64,000 bases of DNA from Candidatus Poribacteria bacterium (GTDB taxonomy: Bacteria; Poribacteria; WGA-4E; WGA-3G): NCBI GenBank assembly GCA_022821725.1, contig JAJEDB010000079.1, positions 1 to 64,000 of the forward strand, given 5' to 3'. The notes under the pieces were generated by a model. The model was given only the letters and a program-made list of their open reading frames with translations, made no database searches and was not told where the DNA came from. Below, piece by piece: positions 9,183 through 15,769 of this stretch. Position 1 is the first letter of the stretch; every line of letters starts with the position of its first letter. The translations under genes and the position numbers were made by a program.

Positions 9183-9803
9183 CTAAAATTTCTTTAGTTG
9201 TGCAAGTATGGGTTCAGTCCCGATGCGTTTACCACTCTTAGCATCAAGGTATTTCCACGCGATGTTCCCATCTTGATTAACAATATAGACCGCTGGACGT
9301 GCTACCTCGATTTCACTCGGGTCAACGACATTATAAGCCTCTATTGTCTTCGTTTTTTCATCCGAAAGCAATAGATAGGTGATTTGGAGCGTCTGCTGCG
9401 TTGAATTAACAGTCGCTATCGGGTCGGCACTGACAGCAACGAGTTCGGCACCTTCGGCTTGAATGTCTTCATACCCCTTCTGCAACTCACCGAGTTGCGT
9501 TCGACAGTCGCCTCATGTGCCGGTGCGGTAGAAAACAATAACCAGTTTTTGCCCGCGATATTCCGAAAGACTGTGGAATTCCCCATCCCCATCTGGAAGT
9601 GAGAATTCGGGGGCAAGCGCTCCGAGGTCCAGCCCTTCGCCCATAGGGAGTTTTTCAGCGGCATCCTCCGGTGCTGTTGTAATGTGGGTCGTTCGTTCTG
9701 CATCGCCACAAGCAAAGGATAAAAAAACAGTGACGGCACACAGCGCGGAGAAAAGCAGTAAATCGGACAAGTAGACGACAATATTCGGTTTCTTTGATGC
9801 CAT
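9183..9803 (-). CDS. Predicted selenocysteine-containing redoxin (AhpC/TSA-like) lipoprotein, Sec97
   Basis: Read straight through one in-frame TGA (9513-9515), this is a 206-residue redoxin. It starts with a lipoprotein-type signal (Cys32 after LSFA). GALAPEFSLPDGDG opens the AhpC/TSA fold, and KLVIVFYRTGT-U-GDCRTQL carries the active site: Sec97 and Cys100 form a UxxC in the place of the family's peroxidatic CxxC. The fold continues with LVAVSADP and IAWKYLD to a normal TAG. Without readthrough both halves would be useless. A 7-bp hairpin with a GGT loop lies 21 nt after the TGA. Probable role: thiol- or selenol-dependent peroxide reduction or disulfide exchange outside the cytoplasm. ATG 9801-9803 lies a few bases after the PhyH stop. 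Confidence 0.85.
9482..9515 (-). promoter_or_regulatory. Candidate bacterial SECIS element of the redoxin gene
   Basis: On the coding (minus) strand, TGA at 9515-9513 is followed after 21 nt by a GGT triloop (9491-9489) closed by a perfect 7-bp stem GCAACTC / GAGTTGC. A short stem whose loop begins with G, about 20 nt 3' of the UGA, is the known layout of bacterial SECIS elements bound by SelB. Confidence 0.75.
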
Positions 9804-9807
9804 TCTG

Positions 9808-10665
9808 TTAGTCGTCCTTCGCAGGTGGGAACGGTTTCGGTTGTTCAAAGGGTTCATTTTCCGCTGGGACAACTTCCGGCGGGAATTGGGTGCAGACTTC
9901 ACCGTTCTTCATCACCCATCGGTAGTTATGCCAAGAGCGTTTGCGCGCCTTGGCGATTTCTGGATTTGTATAGACCCCTGCGACAGCAATACGGCTCTTT
10001 TCGCTCTTGTTCGGCGGACTATAGTGCCACAGACTACTGTGCCAAATGACGGCATCTCCGGTATCCAATTCAATATGATGTATACCGCGCTTTTCGATCA
10101 TCTCCTGAACGGCTTCGCGTGGGAGTTCACCGTGTATGCTATCGGGATACAAGACGTGTTCGACGATCTCGGTTTTGTGGCTACCGGGGATAAACTGCAT
10201 GCATCCATTTTCCCGAGTTGCCGGCTCAAGGGGTATCCAGAAGTTGAAAGGCTTCGTTTCACCGTCCCGCCAGAGTCCGTTGTCTTGGTGCCACGGCGTT
10301 GCGGCACCAGTCCGCGCGGGTTTGAGGAAACAACTGTTGTACTTCATGATGATATCATCGCCGAGAAAATAGCGTGCGATGTTGAGCACTCTCGGACCGG
10401 CGTGGATGTTGTGCCATATCAGCGGAGATTCGACACAGAAGTTAGCAAGTTTCCGAAAGCGTGCGATACGTCCTTGCGGTGAATCCTCCATCGGATCCAT
10501 GGGATCGTAATCGGCGAACTCGCCGGCGTTGGGTAGCATAAGGACGTTACGAATGACCCCGCGGAGTTGCGCTGCTAAGTCTTCCGAGATAACATTACGA
10601 AGGATAAAGTAGCCCTCGGTCTCATATTGCGTTTTTTGGTCAGCGTTTGGTTGCCATCGTTTCAT
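9808..10665 (-). CDS. Phytanoyl-CoA dioxygenase (PhyH) family protein
   Basis: About 285 residues. The start at 10663-10665 is chosen because AGAAGGAA lies upstream and MKRWQPNADQKTQYETEGYFILRNV begins like other PhyH proteins. The double-stranded beta-helix shows WHQDNG (His-x-Asp of the Fe(II) site, about residue 125), GCMQFIPGSHK, and the distal His in DAVIWHSSLWHYSPPNKS, with Arg in SRIAVAG for 2-oxoglutarate. These are Fe(II)/2-oxoglutarate hydroxylases of small molecules. It is the first gene of the operon PhyH - redoxin - TIM barrel - SGNH. Substrate unknown. Confidence 0.85.
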   Translation of the reverse strand: MKRWQPNADQKTQYETEGYFILRNVISEDLAAQLRGVIRNVLMLPNAGEFADYDPMDPMEDSPQGRIARFRKLANFCVESPLIWHNIHAGPRVLNIARYFLGDDIIMKYNSCFLKPARTGAATPWHQDNGLWRDGETKPFNFWIPLEPATRENGCMQFIPGSHKTEIVEHVLYPDSIHGELPREAVQEMIEKRGIHHIELDTGDAVIWHSSLWHYSPPNKSEKSRIAVAGVYTNPEIAKARKRSWHNYRWVMKNGEVCTQFPPEVVPAENEPFEQPKPFPPAKDD

Positions 10666-10700
10666 TGGAATGTTCCTTCTCCCGTTGTTGACCGGTGGAC

Positions 10701-10716
10701 GTGCGATGAATCGCAC
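10701..10716. repeat. CTACTAC-type hairpin: GTGCGAT-GA-ATCGCAC
   Basis: A perfect 7-bp stem followed by GACTACGCACCTAC. It belongs to a family with different stem sequences but a common 3' flank CTACTAC; other copies lie at 25514-25529, 26368-26383, 26433-26450 and 31356-31372. Confidence 0.6.
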
Positions 10717-10755
10717 GACTACGCACCTACCCTCAAGTTCAAAGTGGAGAAAACA

Positions 10756-11346
10756 CTACACAAAGAGGTCTTGAACCTGACATTGGAACCCTTCAACAAC
10801 ATCACCACCATCGAGCGTATCAAGTCCTCGTAAAATGGTAAAATCTGTATTGGGACAATAGACCTCTACTGTTTCCCTACGTGGATTCAGAACCCACACC
10901 ATTCTGCAACCGGCAGTTAACCACTCTTCCACCTTCTCGGCAACCTCGGCATAAGTATCACCCGGGGAAATGACTTCAACAACCAAATCGGGGGCTCCCT
11001 CCCAATAACCTCTGACAATCCCTTGCCGTTCGATTGATGCCTGACAAACAAAAGCAGCATCTGGAGCTCGCACCGTATCAGGGTTTTGGGCAATCTTAAA
11101 ACCTGTTTCGGCACCACAAACATACCCTAATTTATGCGTTTTGACGTAAACATTAAGTTTACTTCCGATTTCAGCGGCGCAGATACCATGCTCAAATCCA
11201 GCAGGTGCCATTTTTTGCAGTACTCCCTTCACGAGCTCATAGCGAGTGCCATCATCAGGCTGCTTGGCGAGGTCATCAGCTGTTAAAAGATTATGCTGCG
11301 CAGCTGACAATGCCGGTCTTGGTTGATTCAGTTGTGTGTCTGCCAT
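10756..11346 (-). CDS. Uma2-family (DUF820) putative endonuclease
   Basis: About 196 residues. The start MADTQLNQPRP at 11344-11346 is preferred over an upstream in-frame ATG. The Uma2 pattern is clear: LTADDLAKQPDDGTRYELVKGVL, AGFEHG, KTHKLGYVCGAETGFKI, VRAPDAAFV (conserved Asp), PDLVVEVISPGDTYAEV (Glu-x-Ser) and KVEEWLTAGCRMVWVLNP (Lys). This is a PD-(D/E)xK-like fold, abundant in cyanobacteria and other lineages, of uncertain biological role. A second Uma2 gene lies at 20063-20641. Single gene between a LamG gene and the PhyH operon. Confidence 0.85.
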   Translation of the reverse strand: MADTQLNQPRPALSAAQHNLLTADDLAKQPDDGTRYELVKGVLQKMAPAGFEHGICAAEIGSKLNVYVKTHKLGYVCGAETGFKIAQNPDTVRAPDAAFVCQASIERQGIVRGYWEGAPDLVVEVISPGDTYAEVAEKVEEWLTAGCRMVWVLNPRRETVEVYCPNTDFTILRGLDTLDGGDVVEGFQCQVQDLFV

Positions 11347-11424
11347 GAGGTCCACCTCAAAAGAATATTTAATAATTTTCCATTTCAGATATGATAACAC
11401 TTGCAGGCACGTCTGCCAACGATT

Positions 11425-12168
11425 TCAGCGATCCTTGAGCCGTCCCCAAGTGGTTGTTAGCAAACCGTTTGGAGAGACAGGTAGGACGGCTTCCACACCT
11501 GTCATCAACTCGGCAATCTCAGCTTCTGTGATACCGCGGTTAAAGAAGATGACCTCGTCCAATCTGCCAATAAACTTTTCACCACCAAAGGTGCCGAACA
11601 AAAGTTCACCTGCCTGGTCTACATCACCGCCCTGTTTAACGGCAGATTCAAGCGTGCCATTTACATAAAGCTTCATTTCACTGCCGTCGTAGAGCCCGAC
11701 GATATGATACCATTTTTCGGGTTCAACGACGGTTTTTCCCCAAACACCCCCAGTAAACCCACCGCCCGACCAAATACCGAAGACATAACCCCCTGGTACC
11801 CTTTCACCTCCGGACTGAACTTCCAATAGATAAGAACCGTTCCTCCGGATAGCGGTATCCGAAACGCCTTTATTCATATAGACCCAGGTTGCAATGGTCA
11901 TCTGGTCCTTGAAATTGATGCTATCGGAGGCTTCAACAGTTACAACCTGTGGTGGTTCAAATTCCAAGGCTCCCCCGAATTTGCCCTCTGCCCACTTCGC
12001 GCCGGTAATTGCCCCGTCGTTTCCGTTGCCTGATGTATCCGCTGCGACACCACCTTTGCCTTCATCAAAAAGCCAGATGCCGACTGCATCGTCCAACAGT
12101 TCTGCCGAAAGCGGACTTGTTGCTACACACAAACTGCCAATAATAACAAACCAAAATATCTGTTTCAT
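11425..12168 (-). CDS. Secreted LamG domain protein (TGA stop)
   Basis: The 247-residue product has a signal peptide (about 1-24, ...ATSPLSAE) and one LamG fold: DDAVGIWLFDEGKGG, GNGNDGAITGAKW, GGALEFEPPQVVTVE, MTIATWVYMNKG, KWYHIVGLYDG, MKLYVNGTLE, GRLDEVIFFNRGITEAEIAELM. The tail GLLTTTWGRLKDR matches the paralogues. It is one of only two genes here that end in TGA. The TGA falls exactly where the paralogues also end and is not followed by a SECIS-like hairpin, so it is a true stop. AGGGGGGAAG precedes the ATG. Confidence 0.85.
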   Translation of the reverse strand: MKQIFWFVIIGSLCVATSPLSAELLDDAVGIWLFDEGKGGVAADTSGNGNDGAITGAKWAEGKFGGALEFEPPQVVTVEASDSINFKDQMTIATWVYMNKGVSDTAIRRNGSYLLEVQSGGERVPGGYVFGIWSGGGFTGGVWGKTVVEPEKWYHIVGLYDGSEMKLYVNGTLESAVKQGGDVDQAGELLFGTFGGEKFIGRLDEVIFFNRGITEAEIAELMTGVEAVLPVSPNGLLTTTWGRLKDR

Positions 12169-12602
12169 TTTCTTCCCCCTGATATATGAGTTTAGCAGAA
12201 AGGGAAAAATGTGTCAAGGATCTGCATAGGTCTTTCTATTGCAGGACGGACGCAATTTTGGCGATAGGACGCGCCTTTAGCGGATGAAGTGTCAAAAAAC
12301 ACAGACGTTCTCAGGACACAACCTAACAGGTTATGCTACAAAAGAGTAACCTGCGTACAGGGTCATTCAGTTCTCGGTTTCTGAGTGGCTTATCGAGAGT
12401 AGATGTGACACTTTTGGCATAAATCGGGGTTGAAAACCCCTCCCACAAGAGAGATTTCGGACAATTGAATGGCCCTGAACCTGCGTAAGTCCTATATTGA
12501 ACAATTTTAGTAAATACGATAAAATGTTTTTAACGCAGGACTTACGCAATGCGGATGCTACAGTTCATACAGCATCGTTCCTCCGCAAGGTAAAATCAAA
12601 AA
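12169..12602. other. 434-bp repeat-rich intergenic region
   Basis: No gene seen. It contains CAGGTTATGCTACAAAAGAG (about 12327-12346), repeated at about 25611-25630, then a 120-bp MITE-like insertion (12358-12477). After it come GCGTAAGTCCTAT and, at about 12538, AGGACTTACGC. These are end sequences of the AGGACTTACG repeat family in inverted order. Confidence 0.65.
12358..12477. mobile_element. 120-bp MITE-like element, copy 1
   Basis: The terminal inverted repeats are CAGGGTCATTCA and TGAATGGCCCTG (one mismatch). It is flanked by the direct duplication AACCTGCGTA (12348-12357 and 12478-12487). Copy 2, also exactly 120 bp, is at 59865-59984 with a different 9-bp duplication. The duplications show both copies arrived by transposition. 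No coding capacity; a related transposase must act in trans. Confidence 0.85.
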
Positions 12603-13343
12603 ATGCTAACGCAAGAAATGGTAGCCGATGCCCCTTCGGATCCAGGCGTTTATTTTTTCCGTGGGACTTCGGGGAAAATCCTCTACATCGGCAAAGCGAA
12701 ATGTCTACGGAAGCGTGTCCGTTCCTATCTCCATAAGGTCAAAAGACGCCCAAGCAAAATCAAACGGCTTATCCGGTGGACGACAGACGTTCGGTATCAG
12801 GTGTGTCGGTCGGAACAGGAAGCACTTTTCTTAGAATCGCGCCTCATCCGAGAATACCAACCTTCCTATAATACGGCTATGAAATTCGGACGTGCCTCTT
12901 GGTATATCCGGATAGATGTCGGAGAGGCTTTTCCGCGCCTTGAAAGAGTCTCCGAGACCCAGCCGGATGGTGCGCGATATTTTGGTCCGTTGTCGAGTCG
13001 GCGATGGACAGACGAAGCGATTGACGTTTTACAGCGGATCTTTCCGGTTCGGACATGCGAAGGTGAAATTACACCGATACCGGGATTTCGTGCCTGTTTT
13101 CAATACGATCTGAAACGGTGCGACGCCCCTTGTGCGGCACGCATTACGCGCGAGCACTACGGAGAAATGATTACAGATATCGTTGATTTGCTGGATGGGG
13201 AATATGAAAAAGTGCAAACACGTCTGATTGCCAAACGGGATAGCGCCTCGGAGACTCTCCACTTTGAGCGGGCTGCTGCATTTCAGAAGCAGTTGCAACG
13301 GATTCAGAAGGTCTTTACGTTTTTAGATGTCCACCGGAGGTAA
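12603..13343 (+). CDS. UvrC-like GIY-YIG nuclease lacking the C-terminal half
   Basis: The 246-residue product has the UvrC N-terminal GIY-YIG module (PSDPGVYFFRGTSGKILYIGKAKCLRKRVRSYL, catalytic Tyr and Arg visible, then EQEALFLESRLIREYQPSYN). The cysteine cluster region follows (CEGEITPIPGFRACFQYDLKRCDAPCAARI), then a UVR helix pair (DSASETLHFERAAAFQKQLQRI) that would bind UvrB. Full UvrC is about 600 residues and has an RNase H-like 5' nuclease and HhH domains; these are absent and no second half follows. It resembles the stand-alone Cho-type nucleases, which make only the 3' incision. It ends in a clean TAA, so it is probably a real short gene. Confidence 0.8.
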   Translation: MLTQEMVADAPSDPGVYFFRGTSGKILYIGKAKCLRKRVRSYLHKVKRRPSKIKRLIRWTTDVRYQVCRSEQEALFLESRLIREYQPSYNTAMKFGRASWYIRIDVGEAFPRLERVSETQPDGARYFGPLSSRRWTDEAIDVLQRIFPVRTCEGEITPIPGFRACFQYDLKRCDAPCAARITREHYGEMITDIVDLLDGEYEKVQTRLIAKRDSASETLHFERAAAFQKQLQRIQKVFTFLDVHRR

Positions 13344-13447
13344 CCCAATAGCGAGAGAAAAAACCTAAAAAGTGGGTTATCGTCAACGATAAATATTGGA
13401 CATTTGGTGTGCAATTTGGACGGATTTGCATTAATTCGAAAAAAATC

Positions 13448-13500
13448 TTGCCTAAAAAATTAATGTGTGTTAAAATAGTCAACAATTAACTCAAGGAGGT
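13448..13500 (+). promoter_or_regulatory. Promoter and ribosome-binding site of the HMA selenoprotein pair
   Basis: A sigma70-type promoter: TTGCCT (13448-13453), 17-bp spacer, TAAAAT (13471-13476). AAGGAGGT (13493-13500), a perfect Shine-Dalgarno, lies 7 bases before the ATG at 13508. The strong signals argue that the gene is expressed despite its internal TGA. Confidence 0.65.
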
Positions 13501-13507
13501 TAACCAC

Positions 13508-13894
13508 ATGTATATTGCAAGATTATCGCTTATTTGTCTTATGACTTTCGTGTTCATGGTAGGCTGTGGTATGCTGGCGAAGAAGGCAGAGATGTCTGAA
13601 CCCACCGCCGGTGCCACCGAAGAAGCCGCAATGGAAACCGACATGGAAGCGGATAGCGACATGATGGAAGCCGCCGTTGAAGAGATTACACTAAATGTCA
13701 CGGGTATGACATGAGGCGCGTGTACCAGCAAGGTGCAGGCTGCACTCAGTAAAGTTGCCGGTGTCTCTGAAGTGGTGAGTGTCTCTGACGCGGATAATAC
13801 GGCTGTTGTGAAGGTTGAGAAAGGTAAAGTTAAGACTGCCGATCTCACTACAGCAGTTCAAGGTGCCGGCTTCAGTGCCGAAGTCGCTCAATAA
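13508..13894 (+). CDS. Predicted selenoprotein: HMA-domain lipoprotein, Sec69
   Basis: Read through the in-frame TGA at 13712-13714, this encodes 128 residues. A lipoprotein signal comes first (lipobox FMVGC, Cys20), then a Met/Glu/Ala-rich linker (about 25-58). A complete heavy-metal-associated domain follows: EITLNVTGMT-U-GACTSKVQAALSKVAGVSEV, then VVKVEKGKVKTADLTTAV and GAGFSAEVAQ before TAA. The normal HMA metal site is GMTCxxC; here Sec69 replaces the first Cys and Cys72 is the second. Domain homology continues for 60 residues after the TGA, so this is not a stop. A paralogue with TGA at the same site follows. Likely role: binding or reducing a soft metal (Hg, Cu, Ag) in the periplasm; the metal is unknown. 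Confidence 0.88.
13712..13746 (+). promoter_or_regulatory. Candidate bacterial SECIS element of HMA gene 1
   Basis: TGA (13712-13714) is followed after 23 nt by loop GGC (13738-13740), closed by GGTGCA / TGCACT (13732-13737 and 13741-13746; five Watson-Crick pairs and one G-U). The core GTGCAGG(n)TGCAC is close to my recollection of the E. coli fdhF SECIS apex. Confidence 0.75.
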
Positions 13895-13911
13895 GGCTAA
13901 TAAATTCGGAG

Positions 13912-13934
13912 AAGGGTGGGGTTCCTCACCCTTT
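13912..13934 (+). terminator. Hairpin between the two HMA genes, possible partial terminator
   Basis: AAGGGTG / CACCCTT stem with an 8-9 base loop, followed by TCTCTAT rather than a clean U-run. It may attenuate or protect the transcript between the two genes and so set their ratio. Confidence 0.45.
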
Positions 13935-14061
13935 CTCTATATGAGCAGGTTGCAAACGATATTTCTGTTGCAGTCTGAATCGAATAAAGTTTCAACCATC
14001 AGCGTTGAAGTTGAAGAGGCGCGATCGAGAGATCGTCCCTACACATAAGGGGATTAAACTT

Positions 14062-14406
14062 ATGCGTCAGTTAAATGTGAGTATGCTATTTGTTTGCTTC
14101 GCAGCACTGCTGTTTATGGTTGCATGTGCGGACACCGCAAAGAAAGAGGCAGAAGAAGCCGCCCCCGCGCAAACGGCAGAGGTAACCGTTGAAGAAGTTA
14201 CACTGACTGTGACAGGTATGACGTGAGGCGCGTGTACCAGCAAAGTGCAGGATGCACTTACGAAAGTTACGGGTGTTTCTGAGGTCGTCAGTGTTTCTAT
14301 GGAAGAAAATAAGGCTGTGGTGAAAATTGAGAAGGACAAGGTCGAGAAAGACACGCTCGTGAAAGCGGTTACAGATGTAGGTTTCAGCGCGCAAGTCGCT
14401 AACTAA
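14062..14406 (+). CDS. Predicted selenoprotein: HMA-domain lipoprotein, Sec55
   Basis: Read through TGA at 14224-14226, this encodes 114 residues: a lipoprotein signal (lipobox FMVAC, Cys22), a short Glu/Ala-rich linker, and an HMA domain. The domain reads EVTLTVTGMT-U-GACTSKVQDALTKVTGVSEV, then KAVVKIEKDKVEKDTLVKAV and VGFSAQVAN, ending at TAA. It is a diverged tandem copy of the gene at 13508. Linker and C-terminal halves differ at many positions, but the TGA, GAC-TSKV and the hairpin are kept. Conservation of the TGA through divergence is strong evidence that it is decoded. ATG 14062-14064 is chosen for the signal peptide and the AAGGGGA upstream. Confidence 0.88.
14224..14259 (+). promoter_or_regulatory. 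Candidate bacterial SECIS element of HMA gene 2
   Basis: TGA (14224-14226) is followed after 23 nt by loop GGA (14250-14252), closed by a perfect 7-bp stem AAGTGCA / TGCACTT. Compared with gene 1, the outer pairs change G-U to A-U and A/C mismatch to A-U, so pairing is kept or improved while the sequence drifts. Confidence 0.75.
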
Positions 14407-14600
14407 TTTTAATTTTACCTTGCGGTTCGGTCAGGTGGATTTGGATATTGGAAGCGCCTTCCCGTATATCCGCCCTCCACTACGCTACGGGCTGCGGCTT
14501 TGGTAAAACTTCGCTGCTACAACGGAAACCCACTCGGAATGGAGCGTAGTCGGAGGCACATCGCTTAAAAACTTTGTCAGAGAAAGCAAATTTATATTCC

Positions 14601-14635
14601 AATGCGAGGTGTAAAAACCTCGCATTTTCTATTTT
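14601..14635 (+). terminator. Rho-independent terminator of the HMA operon
   Basis: A perfect 10-bp stem AATGCGAGGT / ACCTCGCATT with loop GTAAAA, followed by TTCTATTTT. It ends the plus-strand HMA transcript just before the convergent PhyH gene. Confidence 0.75.
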
Positions 14636-14660
14636 GTCCAGAAATTACCCGATTTCCAAC

Positions 14661-15524
14661 CTACTGTCCCTTGTTAGCATAAAGCGGATCATCAAGCAGG
14701 GACTGCACCTCGTAGATGGAGCCTTTCAATTCTGCGTAGGGTTCCGGCATACGCACAGGTGCAGCGACTATACGTGGCTGATTCGTCGGCTCGCCACGGA
14801 TAATCGTGTCGTTGAAAGTCTCCCAATCTGGAATGCCTTTCAGGGGCCAGGCATCTACAGCACAGTATTGGGCAAGCATCAAGCGACGCGGTTTGTCTGA
14901 GGTATTCGGGGCAGAGCCGTGGAGTGCCCGAACGTGATGGATCGTGATGCCCCCTGCCTTCAACTCAACAGGTTCAGCACCTTCTGGAGTGAAATCGGGA
15001 TCTGTTACTGCTCCAATAAAAGCACCGTCCTGGTGATGGTCTAACGTCGGTCCCTTGTGGGAACCTGGAAGTATCATCAATGCGCCATTCTCCACAGTCA
15101 TATCGTCAATCACGACCCCGACTGCGAGCAGATCGTCGTTCGTGTGTGGGTAGAACGCCCAATCCTGATGCCATTCAACCGGACTTCCAAACTCCGGATA
15201 CTTCATGTTCAATTTATGTCCATTATACCGCACCCCCGTTCCGATGAGTTGCTCCACAATATCCAAAATCTTGGGGTGCCGTAAGGCGTAATCGTAAACG
15301 ACGTGGTGTAGTCCGGGATTTTTGATACGCCGCACGCGCGGGTTCGCCGGCGTATGTCCGGGTTCCAAGTCAAAGATGTCGGTATGTTCGGTAACCTCTC
15401 TCGATTTTTCGACGAATTCATCGGTGACGCGTTGGAGATCCGCGACCTCTTCTGCTGTTAACACTGCCTCAACACCCAGGTAACCCTTCTCGTCGTAAAA
15501 ATCACGCTGTTCATGTGTGAGCAT
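14661..15524 (-). CDS. Phytanoyl-CoA dioxygenase (PhyH) family protein
   Basis: The 287-residue product starts MLTHEQRDFYDEKGYLGVEAVLT, typical of PhyH. The iron site is WHQDWAFYPHTNDD (His and Asp), with the distal His in GGITIHHVRALHGSAPNTSDKPRR (Arg for 2-oxoglutarate). ENGALMILPGSHKGPTLDH is the conserved central segment. Predicted Fe(II)/2-oxoglutarate-dependent hydroxylase; substrate unknown. The Shine-Dalgarno AGGAGG lies 10 bases before the ATG. Single-gene unit; the repeat ACCGCAAGGTATAATTAAAA lies about 50-70 bases upstream (15573-15606). Confidence 0.85.
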   Translation of the reverse strand: MLTHEQRDFYDEKGYLGVEAVLTAEEVADLQRVTDEFVEKSREVTEHTDIFDLEPGHTPANPRVRRIKNPGLHHVVYDYALRHPKILDIVEQLIGTGVRYNGHKLNMKYPEFGSPVEWHQDWAFYPHTNDDLLAVGVVIDDMTVENGALMILPGSHKGPTLDHHQDGAFIGAVTDPDFTPEGAEPVELKAGGITIHHVRALHGSAPNTSDKPRRLMLAQYCAVDAWPLKGIPDWETFNDTIIRGEPTNQPRIVAAPVRMPEPYAELKGSIYEVQSLLDDPLYANKGQ

Positions 15525-15769
15525 TTTTCCGTTCCTCCTAAGGAAGTAATGCTGTTATTATACATCAAAACGTTTTTTAATTATACCTTGCGGTTCAGTC
15601 AGGTGAATTGAAATGAACGGCGATCCTCCGTGTAGATATGAAGAAATCCGCAGAAACGCCGGATTTAGTCTGGGGAGAGACCAAATCCATTCCTCGTATT
15701 ACATTGCAAAGACCCTATCAAAAACCTCAAGCAAAAACATCCCTCTATTTCATTACAGGCTGCTACCTA

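Noticed and set aside
10756-11427. Readthrough of the LamG TGA at 11425 as selenocysteine, joining it in frame to the Uma2 gene
   Set aside because: The TGA falls where all LamG paralogues end, the following codons have no homology, and the only hairpin is a weak 4-bp stem at the wrong distance. In-frame continuation has a one-in-three chance.
14407-14660. Possible tRNA or small RNA gene between the HMA operon and PhyH
   Set aside because: No acceptor/T-arm pattern or CCA-type end; the hairpins are a terminator and repeat debris.
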